Assembly: GCA_025330725.1 (NCBI GenBank)
Contig: JAIWND010000004.1
Span: forward strand, 868,001-932,000
Length of the DNA stretch: 64,000 bases
Direction: 5' to 3'
Source: Chlamydoabsidia padenii
Taxonomy: Eukaryota > Mucoromycota > Mucoromycetes > Mucorales > Cunninghamellaceae
Shown: positions 1 to 11,781 of the stretch, in pieces
Layout of the letters: each line of letters begins with the position of its first letter
How positions within the stretch are numbered: position 1 is the first letter of the stretch
Made by a program: the position numbers and the translations under genes
Notes under the pieces: model-generated
Seen by the model: only the letters and a program-made list of their open reading frames with translations
What the model was told of the DNA's origin: nothing
Databases searched by the model: none

Positions 1-9
1 TTTTTTTAG

Positions 10-1441
10 TGGTCTGGCATTGATGATTAGTGCAAAATTGGGTGTATTGGATGGGTCACTACTCTCTACTGAAATCAGTGATGTGGAATCAGAGCTATTA
101 TCTTGTGCTTACTGGATACACTTTAATAGCATTGTTCGTGGCTGTATCGATGGTAATTATAAAAAAAAGGGGGGGGAAAGGGGAACATGAACAGCCAACT
201 AACTTTCCTCCAATTGGATATACATAGTCGGTCATGCTCCTCATTATACTACAGATATCACCCATCCACCACCATTACCACCTGTCAATATTGATAAATC
301 CTTATCCTACCAACTCGAAAAGTCCAACAACGATCAACGACTCTTCCGATCCTATAACTTTTTGGTTGAAAGCTTCTACGTTAGTTGTGTGGTCAGCAAA
401 TACATCAACAAGCTCTTACTTCTCTTCCCAGAGGTGAAATACAATCTGACCTACGTTGGGTACCAAACTGGATTTCGACAAAAGGTGGGATATCCAAAAG
501 CGGAAGGCTTGGTAACAGGTCTATCAACTGTCCTTTTGGAATTCGGCATGTTTATACAAGAAAATCAGCAAACTTGGTCCACGCAACAAAGGTACACGAT
601 TAACACTGTATGGATGCTTCTTGACGTACATCTTATCTTTATCATGGATCATCAACCTCCACCAGAAGGTCTCAATTATACCAACTCGATCTTTGACATA
701 TTCATTCCCACGACACTATCCATTAAAGATCCCAAGTCAATGGCTCGCATACAACTGGCAACACCCAAGATATTCAACATGATCGACACTATGGAGACTT
801 TTTTGTCTGAGTCGACCAACAATCAACCCACATTATTACCTCGCCTTCTCATCGTGTCTGTACTGGAAACTGCTATCTCTGTACTATGCCTCCATCATCA
901 GTCGGATCAAATCAACAATAATACTATCTGGGGTTATTTGAATCGGGTATCGAAATTAACCAGAAGCAACATGTGGTCTGATTGGACAGCTATAATACCT
1001 GTACGTGGTAAAATCGACAATTATCTGGATCAGTCTGCAAAGAAATCAGCTGGATCTCTTCCTTCTCCACCGTCCTTTAATATGGAGGATAACATGACCT
1101 TGGCTGCATTCTTTGATCCGTCTTCTGGTTGGTTGGCTCCAATGGTCAAGAATCTTCCTCTCGACATGATGCTGTGGAACAATGCTACTTGTGACGATCT
1201 CATCACCTCAACTCAATCGGATCCATCATTATTATTCCCTCTGTCTGATAATACACTTGTCATGGTGGATACTTCTTCTTATTCCTTAACAAATCAAGTC
1301 AACAATAACAATGAAGAAGTGGAAATATGTGACAATGAACCATCGACTTGCTCTGCGAATTATTCTTATCCTGACGAAATGACATCACTGGGCACTGACA
1401 CCTTCTCTAGTGAATCATCACTACCAGCCTTCGTCAACTAA
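10..1441 (+). CDS. Fungal-specific transcription factor, C-terminal part (5' end outside window)
   Basis: The gene enters the window from the left. A T-tract plus AG at 1-9 is an acceptor, an exon runs 10-152, an intron 153-254, and the last exon is 255-1441 ending in TAA. The joined segment reads through a stretch ending in the pattern ELLSCAYWIHF...DDITHPPPLPP, which fits the middle homology region (Fungal_trans) of Zn2Cys6 regulators, where an E-L-R-R-x-x-W-W-like helix is followed by a DI-x-x-P-LP turn. The tail is Ser/Thr/Asn-rich with acidic patches and looks disordered, as expected of an activation region. The DNA-binding domain is not visible, so the zinc cluster is inferred and not seen. 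Target genes cannot be guessed. The phase across the intron is continuous and no damage is visible. Confidence 0.75.
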
Positions 1442-1659
1442 CATGAATAGATTTACAATATCCTTGCTTAGTTATAACTGTATCATATTCACTCCTTTGT
1501 ATATTTAGTAGCACATCATTACAATGCACATATTTAATAGGCGCTTTAATATATCCATACTTTTAATAAACACGATATTTTTCCGCTTTTCCTTTTTTTT
1601 TTTACATTTCTTCCACTTTTACTGATTCTTCCTTTTTGTTACTACTTGCACAATTCACC

Positions 1660-3579
1660 ATGTATGGGGAGCAGCAAACACCACCTCAAGGACAACAATA
1701 CCAACCTAATCAACCCATGTATCCACCACCACCACCACCACCACAACAACAACAACAACAAAACAATAACACTAATTACAACAACCCACAGCAAAATGAT
1801 TATCAACAATCACCACCTGTTTACGGCGGACAATATGCAAGTAGCCCACAACATGCAGAAGAACAACCGACGACTCAAAACAAGCTTCCATTTGAAAACG
1901 ACAATGGAGGCGATGCAAAAGGCTGGCGGGCTTGGAAGGATGTCTGGGCTTTGATACTTTGGATTCTCAACTTGGGGGCTTTTATAGGCATGTCTGTTCT
2001 GGCGTTAGAAGTTTATCGTCAGAATCATTCTGTAACAGGTGGTGGGGTTAATTCTGGCACTCAATATGGTGGTTTGACTTTTGACACAAGTACCTTCAAA
2101 ATCTTTGGATTGTCTGCTGTGGTTGGTTTTGGCCTTAGTCTTCTTTACTTGATTCTCGTCAACACGTAAGTTCAATACTCCTTCTTACTCCATTTGTATT
2201 AACATACTTTTATCTTGTATTAGAATTCCAAAGTTAATGATATATATCACTTTTATAGCCTCCATCATTGTCTATTTTGGTGTAACTATCTACTATTTTA
2301 CTCAACATTACTACTCGGCGGCCATTGTATTTCTGATCTTTGCAGTCTTGTACCTCTTGTCCTTCTTTTGGTGGAGAAGCCGAATTCCTTTTGCAACTCG
2401 TAAGTAAATACAGGTGAATTTAATATGAACTGACTAATACCACCTTTATTATAGAAATGCTCACAAGTACAATCGGTGTCATGAAACGGCATCCTAGTAC
2501 ATTATTGATTGGTGTGATGACATTGATTATTCAGACCGCCTTCTCCATGTGGTTTGTTTTAACTGTGGTGGGTACCTATCAGCGATACTTTAGCACAACA
2601 AGCAATAATGCCAGGTTGAATCTGGCCATGGTATTTCTCGTCTTCTCATACTACTGGACATCTCAAGTCATCTCTTATGTAGCCTATGTCACTCTTGCCG
2701 GTATCTATGCCTCTGTGTACTTCAACACTGGTCCTCATCCCACATTACCAAGTCTCAAACGTGCTTTGACTACCAGCTTTGGCTCTATTTGTTTTGGCTC
2801 CTTGTTAATTGCATTGATCGAATTCCTGCGTTACTTGATTTCAGTGGCCCGTGGATCCACTGATAATCCTATCCTTGGTATCTTCCTTTGCATTGTGGAC
2901 TGTTTGATTGGCTGTTTCCAAGGATTCTTTGTAAGTCAAAAAAAAATAGGTGCTGAAAACAATCCTTCTAATGTCTTTCTCTCTTCTTCTTCTTCTTCTT
3001 CTTATACACATGTAGGAATGGTTTAACAACTATGCTTTCAGTGGGGTGGCTATTTATGGGAAAAGTTATATCCAATCTGCCAAACGAACATGGACACTTA
3101 TTAAAGACAGAGGTGTGGAGGCGCTCATCAATGACAATTTGATCAACAATGTGTTGTTTTTGGGTAAGTCAAACTGTAATGTTTGTGGGTTCAACTCATC
3201 AAGTTACTAATTGTCCTTTCTTTATAGGCGGTATTCTTGTAGGTGTGCTTTGCTCTTTACTGGGCTACCTTTATCTCAAGCTATCTCATCCTGCCTACAA
3301 TCAAGATGGAAATATGACACCTGTGGTAGTAATGGTATGCTTCATCGTAGGAATCTCCATGTTTTCTACCATCTCGATGACCATCAGTAGCGGTGTTTCG
3401 ACTACCTTTGTCTGTCTGGCTGAAGACCCTCAAGCATTACAACGAACTCAACCGGAACTATTTGAAAAGGTAAATACCAACCTCCCCTACATATTAAAAG
3501 TATAATGCACTCAATTGCATATCATTTACTCTTTTTATAGATCCGTCAAACCTGGCCCCGTGTAGTCCAAAGTATTTAG
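1660..3579 (+). CDS. PNS1: Choline transporter-like protein (SLC44/CTL family, Pns1 type)
   Basis: Six exons: 1660-2165, 2224-2399, 2455-2930, 3016-3163, 3228-3469, 3541-3579. The start is the ATG of MYGEQQ; its N-terminal ~60 residues are Pro/Gln/Asn-rich and cytosolic. They are followed by a W-rich lead-in and about ten membrane segments. Diagnostic Pns1/CTL blocks are visible: YYSAAIVFLIFAVLY, SRIPFAT before an MLxxxIxVMKRHP segment, YGKSYIQSAKRTWTLIKDRG, and near the end SSGVSTTFVCLAEDPQAL followed by PELFEKIRQTWPRVV. The family sits in the plasma membrane; yeast Pns1 is not required for choline uptake, so the substrate is uncertain. The gene is complete, at normal family length. It is followed by a convergent PH-domain gene with only 135 bp between stops. 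Confidence 0.95.
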
Positions 3580-3714
3580 TTACCGTATATCCAGTTGCAT
3601 AATCGGCATTTAAATAATCTTTAAATAAACATAATATTGAAAATCCGACAACAGTAAAAAAACTAGGAGATCAGGGATGATGATGATAAAATACAATTGG
3701 TTTTTATTTTTAGT

Positions 3715-4400
3715 TTATTCAAAGGGATAATAAGGAGATACAAATGTGGGTGTGTTACAGGAATTGGGTAAATCTAAAGGATGGAGGGAAGTGGATACTT
3801 CGGGTGATGGGGGAATAATGACGCCACGTCGTTGTTGTGATAAAGATGGGATAGGTGTACAACTAGAATAAGATGGTATAACGGGGGTAGAAGAGGATGA
3901 TTTTAATGATTTCCTAAAAAAGTGATGATGACTAGAGTACTTCTTTTGTTGATGATGATGGATGTTTGACAAGAAAGAAGATGGACCAAAGACAGGAGCT
4001 AATGACAGTCGATGCTGGATACTTTTAAACCACAATTCCATTTCTTGATGAGAAGAGCATTCTATTGTCCAGGGTTTTGAGTTGGTATTGTTTTGATACA
4101 AAGAAGGTTCCAATCTAAATGTGTTTGGTCGATCCATTAAGGGTATGATTTGTCCCACATCCGATAAGTGTAAGATTTGAGAGGGTGTGTCTGTATACTA
4201 TTATGAGAAACAATAAGAACAAGTTAATTTATATGATGTCAAGAAGGGGGTAATTTACTTACTTCGTCCTTATAATATCGAATCTCCGTGTCCAAAAGTA
4301 TAAAGTATCGAGGTAACCATTTTAACCTTCCAAAACTAGTTTGTGTCATTTTGAATAACCAAGCTGCTCTTGGGGCATTTAAATCAATGGTGTAGTTCAT
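3715..4400 (-). CDS. PH-domain protein, 206 aa
   Basis: Two exons on the minus strand, complement(4263..4400) and complement(3715..4197), joined in phase 0. The N-terminal ~110 residues have the layout of a pleckstrin-homology domain: an early AAWLFKMTQTSFGRLKWLPRYF strand pair, then FILLDTEIRYYKDE, an FRLEP strand, and WTIECSSHQEMELWFKSIQ as the final strand and C-terminal helix with its conserved Trp. The remaining ~90 residues are Ser/His/Pro-rich and probably disordered. PH domains bind phosphoinositides or proteins at membranes, but I cannot see lipid specificity. It converges on PNS1. A CGGCGTTTGAAA-type element lies ~130 bp upstream of its start (around 4528). Confidence 0.8.
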
Positions 4401-5243
4401 AGTTGTAGTATATATATGTATAATGAAAAATATTTAAAATTAAAAAAGTAAAAGAAGAAAAGAAAAGAAAAAGAAAAAGAAAAAAAAAAGGTTTATATCT
4501 TGTGGGATTGATCTCAGCTCATGCAAGCGGCGTTTGAAATATCACGGACCTTTTCCTTCTCCTGAAAACGCCCATATTACAAAAAAAGTAATAATCTACT
4601 CAAAAACCCACTGATTTCAACTAGATTGCATGCTTAGCTCTACCAAATCATGAAATGAAAATGAGGATTGTAAATATGTACCAAGAATCGGAGCACTATT
4701 ATAATTATAGACATCAATCTGCCTCGTGTAATTGACAATGAAGATGAATGACCATTGGTCACTTCCTTTTTTATAACATACATATCAAAGCATCACTCAT
4801 ATGATTACATTCTTTCTTTCTCTTGACATGTACAAATGTCACGAGTTCACCGTGGAGAACATGGGCTATACTGAGATACCCCCTTTTCATTATGAATCCC
4901 CGAAGGCGGTGTTTGAAAAAAGTTCCACGATTTGCATGAATGCCTATTTCTGTAAATCCAGAAATCAGATTCTTCGGATTATTCCACCGTTTGAGCAAAT
5001 AGATATATTAATGATGTAAATAAATTTGACATGCTATGATTTTATTTCAAACTTGGAAGGTGATAATCATTAAATGTCAAAACTTGTACTGTGCAAAGCC
5101 CGGCGGATAGGAAATCTTTCATCTCATTCTCTCAATTTCCGATCATCGTTGCTATCACAATATGTTAAAACACTTTAACAATTTATACAATCAGAGACGA
5201 ACATCTTTTCTTCATTGTTTAGTCGCAAAAAAAAAAAATATGC
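4401..5243. other. Intergenic spacer between divergent PH-domain and protease genes
   Basis: No convincing coding sequence. An A-rich tract lies at 4440-4491. Two looser copies of the recurrent element are seen, GCGGCGTTTGAAA near 4528 and GGCGGTGTTTGAAAAA near 4905. Two overlapping short ORFs at 4771-5019 on opposite strands have no recognisable features and no splice context. The last ~150 bp are probably the protease promoter and leader. Confidence 0.6.
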
Positions 5244-8200
5244 ATGATGGCGGGGTGTCAATTATTTTGGGTATACCTCTTTTTATGTGCCATTTCCTTC
5301 ACACTAGTTATATCTACACAGCATAATAATAATGATGAAGAAGCACATATCAATAGACAAAAACAGCATGAATCAGCCAAGAAAAACCTCGGGCAACGCT
5401 ATACTGTTCAATTTCAATCACCGCCCAGCAACAAGGCGGAAGCGCAGGCAGATCAGAAAGCCTTTCTAGACTACTTGCATCAACACCACATCAATGTCAC
5501 GGTACGCTACCGATTCACAGATATAATGAACGGCATGTCCGTGCAGCTTGTACCGATGCAAACTCCCTCCGCCTCGATGGACATGGACGATCTGGATCTG
5601 ATCAATGATATGATCAACAGTGATGGTGACATTGTGTTCAACAGCCAAGACCTGAGGAATCGGAGGAATCAAACCGAATTACTGGCCCGTCGGCGTCCTG
5701 CGATTTTCCTAGCCCACACTTTAAAAAGTTGTCCGTATATTCACCGTTATTGGCCAGGCAAGAGATATTCTCGTCCCAATGTAATTCGCTCCTCTTTGCC
5801 ACCTCTGAAACCACCCATGAATGATGATGGTGAGGATGTCTTTATTGATCCGGGCACTCCAAACATGAACTTTGCTCATGCATTGACAGGGGTGGATAGA
5901 GCCAAACATGCTTCTTTGACTGGGAAAGGTATCAAGATTGGCATCCTTGATTCCGGGGTTGATTATAAACATCCTTCTTTGGGTGGTTGCTTTGGAGTAA
6001 GTTGTTCATGATTTAAAAATAAAAAAATCGGCTTATCATTCTTCCTTTTACTAGGAAAACTGTCTTATACGATATGGTTATGATTTGGTGGGTGATGGTT
6101 ATGGAGGTAAGATGTGAAAACCGTATAAAGAAACCATTTTCGGAACTTTCATGCATGAATTCTGAAATTAGATTCCACCAACATTAATCCGGATGACGAC
6201 CCGCGGTAAAATTAAAAGACCGCCATTTTTTCATGTCCTTCCTTTTCTTTTTATTCATTCTACTACCTTTTTCTTTTTAACAGTGACTTATGTGATGGTC
6301 ATGGAACTCATGTCGCTGGTATTTTGGCTGCTAATGACACTATAAAGGTAAATGTTTAAAACACACACACACACACACTCTCTCTCTCCCTTTGTCTCCT
6401 TTAATCATCCTGTCCTTTCTCTTGAACAATAGGGTTTTGAAGGTGTTGCACCAGGCGTCACACTTGGAATGTGGAGGTAGGTTTCCCTTTATTAAAACAA
6501 ACGTCATATTTACGCTCTTCTTTTATACTACTTTGATAGAATCTTCGGATGCCGTGGTGACACTGACGACGACATTATACTCGCAGCAGCGTAAGTGAAC
6601 AAAACGTTATCCCTCTCCCCTCCCCGAAAGAAATACTAATTCCGTGTGTTTATTTGAATAGTGATATGGCTGCCAATGCTGGAATGGACGTAATCAACTT
6701 ATCTTTGGGTGGTGGTGTCAGTGCATGGGGTGAGGTAAGTGATACTGTATACAAAAAAATAAAAAATAAAAAAAATACCACGACTAATCATATTCCCATA
6801 TACTCTTTAGGATGCCCTTGCAGTAGCACTATCCAACTTGGCAGACAGAGGAATCGTGGTGGTAGTTGCTCATGGAAATGAAGGAAGAGATGGCAAGTAC
6901 TACAATTGGGGGGGGGGAAATACATGTATTAACAGTTATATCTTCGTTTAGGTATTGCCCGTACACCGTCTCCAGCCATAGGTGAACATGTGCTTGCAGT
7001 TGGATCTGTCGATAATGCTAACAAACTAGGTCATCTGTTACGTGTATATCATAAAGGATATGAATTGGGCAGTTATGGTATGTAAAAGCACATTTATCTC
7101 TCTTTTACACTTGAACCAACTTATCTTTGATTTCTTTTTTAAAACAGAATACACTTTAACTGATGGATCACAATTTGTACTAAACGGCACTGACATTGAA
7201 TTCACTACCTTGATCCCACGACTGACCGAATCGAATGAAACAAACGAAATGGGGTGTCATCCAATCATGCAGGATATCATCAACAAGGTCGTGCTGGTGA
7301 AACGAGGTGGTTGCAATTTTGGACAAAAGGCAATGCAAGTACAGAATGCTGGCGGGGTGGGAATACTGATTTATAATACAGACATGAATGAAGAACCAGT
7401 AACTATTGATCTACGTCGATATTTTCGTGTGCGTATTCCTGTTGCTTCTCTTAATGGTCAGGATGGTTTATCTCTTTTACGCCACTATTATGGTGCCAAT
7501 GATACCAAACAAATGACCATGAAGTTTATCTCTGAAGTAATGCCTATTAAAAATGTTGGTCTCATGTCTGTGTAAGTCTAGAAAAGGATGAAATGTGTGG
7601 ATGATCAAGTGGGACTCACTTGTTTATTCTCTTTTAGATTCTCTACTTGGGGACCTGATCCAGAGGTAATATTGCTTCATCTTGTGGCCGAAGTATCATT
7701 ACTGATTGAATTGCCTCCTTTATTTGATATATAGTTACACGTCAAGCCTGACATTGCTGGAGTTGGTGGTCATATGTACTCCACTTTTCCTATGGAAATG
7801 GGCAAGTAGTAATTGATGATGGCTTTGAAGGCATGAACACTAATCTCTCTCTCTCTCTTGTGTTGTAATATATTAGGCGCTTACACAACTATGAGCGGAA
7901 CTAGCATGGCCACAGTAAATCAATCATGCCACAAAAACACACTTGACAAGATTTGCTAACTTTTTTTTTTATTTTTTATTTATTTATTTTTTTACCTCAC
8001 TTAAAGCCTTATGTTAGTGGATGTATAGCTCTGTTGATGGAAGCCATTGGCAAAAAGTCTCCTGAATCCATTGTCCGACATTTGCTGAATTATGCTAAAC
8101 CTGTCTACTCCTCGGATGGCGTGAATCTGGAATCTATGGCAAAACAAGGATCTGGTTTAATTCAGGTAAAGATGGCTTGATGGGGAATTGGAAATGTAAA

Positions 8201-9327
8201 ATGTGACATTAATCTGATACCCTCCTCTATTTTAGATCTACGACTCCATTATGGCGTCGACGAATGTAGTCCCTTACAAGATACCTTTGAACGACACTGA
8301 TCATTTCCGTACCTCTACTGAACTCACCATCGAAAATACATCCAACTACACTAAAAAAATTTACCAGCTAAACCATATACCATCCTTGGCTGTCTCGGGT
8401 AAGCTTATAATGGAAAAAAAGGGGAAAGGGAATAGATACTAATTAATAGTTTGATTACATAATAGGATATAACTTTAAGAAAAGTGCGGTACCAACGAAA
8501 CAAGGGAAATACAAAGTGACCAGCGGGTCGGTACAATTTGAATCGGAGACGATTGTATTGGGTCCATTAGAAAAGAAGAACATCACGGTGCATTTCGAAC
8601 AACCTTCTTTGGAACAGCAAAACAATACTGATCCTGTGCCTCCCTTGGTGTATGGTGGATTCCTGGAACTACTACAGGTGGAAGAAAATGGAGACGCGAT
8701 GAACGACAAATCAATACATGTCCCTTATTTTGGTGTACTAGGTAACCAACGTGATCTGCCTATTTTTGATACCATTGTAAGTAAGAAGAAGAAGAAGAAA
8801 AGGATAACGATGATCATGATCTCACTGTATTTGTTTGTTTGTAGCAAGGATATCCATACATTGGGAACGGAAGTGGAAAACGGATACAACCTGACAAGAC
8901 CAGCAACAATACCTCACCAGTCTACAACTTTAATCAAGGAGAAAAATTACATCTCTATGTCCGATTAGGTAGTCCAACAGCTCTATTGAAATGCGAATTG
9001 ATGAAGGACGACAAGGTGGTGGGATATGTCTCAAGGTTCCACAATGCTTGGGTTCCGCGGAATGACAATAGCCATGATAATTATGACTACTCGATTAACT
9101 GGAATGGGCATGTGGCAATGGATTACCGAAAAAGCTTATCTCCTTCGGCAGCAGCGGCAGCAGCAGCATTAGCAGCAGAAGAGCGGGGACTACCACCCAC
9201 CATCAAGACTCATCCTGCCGAACCTGGAATATATCATTTACGACTATCAGCACTAAAGATATTTGGTGATTCCGAACTAGACAACGACTGGGAAACTTGG
9301 AATTCTTTTGATTTTAGGATAGAATAG
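5244..9327 (+). CDS. Secreted subtilisin-like serine protease (S8) with PA domain, 983 aa, 17 exons
   Basis: Exons: 5244-5996, 6055-6106, 6172-6205, 6284-6347, 6433-6476, 6540-6590, 6662-6734, 6811-6892, 6952-7077, 7148-7571, 7638-7665, 7735-7801, 7877-7914, 8007-8165, 8236-8398, 8466-8776, 8845-9327; phases agree throughout. Order of parts: signal peptide with a hydrophobic core at residues ~5-25; inhibitor-I9-like propeptide (RYTVQFQSP...); catalytic Asp in KIGILDSGVDYKHPS; catalytic His in CDGHGTHVAG; oxyanion-region motif VINLSLGGG; a PA insert (KVVLVKRGGCNFGQKA); catalytic Ser in SGTSMATPYVSG; and a long fn3-like C-terminal part ending around an Ala-rich linker. This is the layout of Vpr/C5a-peptidase-like secreted subtilases. 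Introns after exons 8 and 12 need GC donors (GCAAGT) to keep the frame. Probable role: extracellular protein digestion. Confidence 0.93.
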
Positions 9328-9745
9328 ATATATAGTAGTGTAGAATGTGTTTGTTAAAGCAAAAAAATAAAAAAAAAGTTGATTTTGTAATTCTGATATG
9401 TCGGACTTGCAAAATTTTATCCCGTCTCTCCTCCCATCAAAAAATAAGTTTCCCAATTTCCCAGCATCCCCTTTCTTCCCATTCTTCCCACATTTTCTTT
9501 TTTACTCCTCCGACAACAACGTCTCTCTCACTCTCTCTCACTCTCCTTATTAATCCATGAAAAGATAACCGGAGTAGAGAACACTTACACTATTATTACT
9601 GCTACTATTACTACTACTACTACTACTATCACTTCAATCTCTCTACCCCTGTACCCCACAATACTACACTGTCTTTTATCATTGTCATTCCTCCAAAAAA
9701 GACACTCACATCTTGTCATTCCACTTTAACCTTAATCAACTTGTT
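9328..9745. other. Intergenic spacer upstream of the 7-TM gene
   Basis: CT-rich and (ACT)n-like low-complexity DNA with no coding signal. A reverse-oriented loose copy of the recurrent element (TTTTATCCCGTC) is near 9415-9426. It probably holds the protease 3' end and the promoter of the next gene. Confidence 0.55.
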
Positions 9746-11469
9746 ATGGCGCAACTATCCGAGTATGGTGATCGAGTGGTTGATCGAGTCAATTTGATTG
9801 GTATGTGGCTGTCTGTGGTTATATGCGTTCGCAACTTCATCATCTGCTATGATCAATATCGACGTACTCGAGGCAAAATGTAAGTCATCATAAACCACTT
9901 TATACCTGGATTCTCACTAATCTTATGATGCTCTCTTTTTAGCCACTTGGTGAATATTGCTCAAGTCGTGGTATTTTTTATATACAGGTTTATGTATGGA
10001 CTTATTCCCTTATTTGAAATCAAGACTTGCGCCATGTATCAACTTCTTGTATCGTAAGTACATTTCTTCTTCAACTTTATGGTATTGACTTTGTAATGGT
10101 GACGATATCTTTGTTTATTAATAGGTTATGGCATTTGGATTACTTGCTGATATACACAGGTAAATAGATTCTTTTAAATGTGGTTATGATTCCTAAATGC
10201 TAACAGATTGTGTCCCTGACTCTTTTTTAAATAAACTAGTGATGTTTATGCGACTATTAATATTGGAATCAGACAAGAACTCATTATGGATCAAACTGGT
10301 GGGAGCAGCATTGATTTCTCTACGATTTGCGGATTGGCCCTATGAATTGTCGTTTACAGATATCAATCAAACTTATTTACAAGAATCTTCTTCTTTGTTG
10401 ACGACTGGATCTACTTGTTGGGCTATTTGGTAATAAAAAAAAAGCCACAGGGTTTAATGGGAATTGACAGGTCATCTAATCAAATTACATATATATATAT
10501 ATATAGGCCCCATGGTGTCATTATACTCAACTTTATTGCAGATGCCTTGGCGAATCTATTTCTCAGTGGGATGTTTGTCAGGCGGTAAGTAGGTGACGGG
10601 GAGGGGGCACAATACTTGTATTGATCATTTACCTTTTTTTTTTTAGGCTTTATGTACATATCCGGCAATCAAGAAAAGCTATGAACCATCGTAATTGTGT
10701 GATTGAATACATTGCTCGGAAATCCCTTATCTGTCTGGCATTAACTTTTGTGGTGAACTTGATTATGAACTTATTCAAGGTGACCATGTTTTTAGGTGTT
10801 AGATCGGACGTAAGTGTAACTGGGGAAGATAGAGCTCGGAGAATTTTCATGTACTAATCTTTTATATCTTAATTCTTATTCCGGTAGGCATTTACGGTCT
10901 ACTTTTCCATTATAGAATCAACCTTATTGGTGGAGGCCTTACGTGTGGATCACCAAGACATCCACAATCGAGCATCTTGTCAACAATGTAAGCAAACTTG
11001 TTATACGGATATGGAACGACATGGAAGCAATAGTGGCAAGGATGATTTGGACGAACCAAAGTGCTATACACCCCATGATGATGATGATGATGATGATGAT
11101 CCAGCTATACGTCACACCAATAAACTTCGACTTCCCGACTCTCATCATTCGGTTATGGAATTGACACCGATCAATACCATCTCACCAAAGTCAATCACAT
11201 TGGTGAACAAAAAGATCAATCAGCTTTATCCACCACCTATTACCACCCATTATTCATATCAACATGTATCGGCACCTTATCTGAAATCTTCCAATAGTGT
11301 ACTACATACATCATCAGCTCCACCTTTTGCAATAACAAAGATCCAACCTGTGGTTCGATCTTCTGGTGTTATTGAGGCAGTGCCTACTATGTCCCTGGGA
11401 TCTATCGAATTTGATGATAAAATAAAATGGAAATCAACTGGTCGCTCTGGCAAGCAACATCAACATTAA
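9746..11469 (+). CDS. Orphan integral membrane protein with seven predicted membrane segments, 430 aa
   Basis: Seven exons: 9746-9879, 9943-10053, 10125-10159, 10240-10429, 10507-10584, 10647-10809, 10888-11469, all in continuous phase. Seven hydrophobic stretches are visible: LIGMWLSVVICVRNF, AQVVVFFIYRFMYGLIPLF, LWHLDYLLIYTVMFMRLLIL, KLVGAALISLRFADWPY, GVIILNFIADALANLFLSG, SLICLALTFVVNLIMNLF, and AFTVYFSIIESTLLVEAL. The C-terminal ~170 residues are hydrophilic, with a Cys cluster (CQQCKQTC), a run of eight Asp and a Ser/Thr-rich tail. The topology resembles a receptor-like protein with a cytosolic tail, but I recognise no GPCR signature and no named family. Location in a membrane is the only safe inference; function is unknown. 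Confidence 0.8.
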
Positions 11470-11781
11470 CATTTAACATCAACATTATCTTTTTAAACCT
11501 TTTAAATACCTCATTACTGTAGATATATTCCTATTATTTGATCATTCAAAAACCCATTTTACTTTTATATTATCTTATTCTATCTTCAATTATCTTTTAT
11601 CATTACTTTGTATTATCCCATCAATCCCCATGCATACATTCCTCTTATTCATTTGTATTCCCTATTTGCACACACACACACACTCCTCCAATAAAACCAA
11701 TAATAATAATAATAAAAACCTAATAAAGAATGATATATCAAAATGATTTATTATGTATTATGTATTCTATATAAAGTCTAT
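11470..11781. other. Spacer between convergent genes
   Basis: AT-rich, with (CA)n and (AAT)n short tracts and several AATAAA-like strings that could serve 3' end formation on both strands. Nothing else is seen. Confidence 0.6.

Noticed and set aside
4771..5019. Overlapping 72-75-codon ORFs on both strands
   Set aside because: No composition bias, no conserved motif and no splice context; likely chance.
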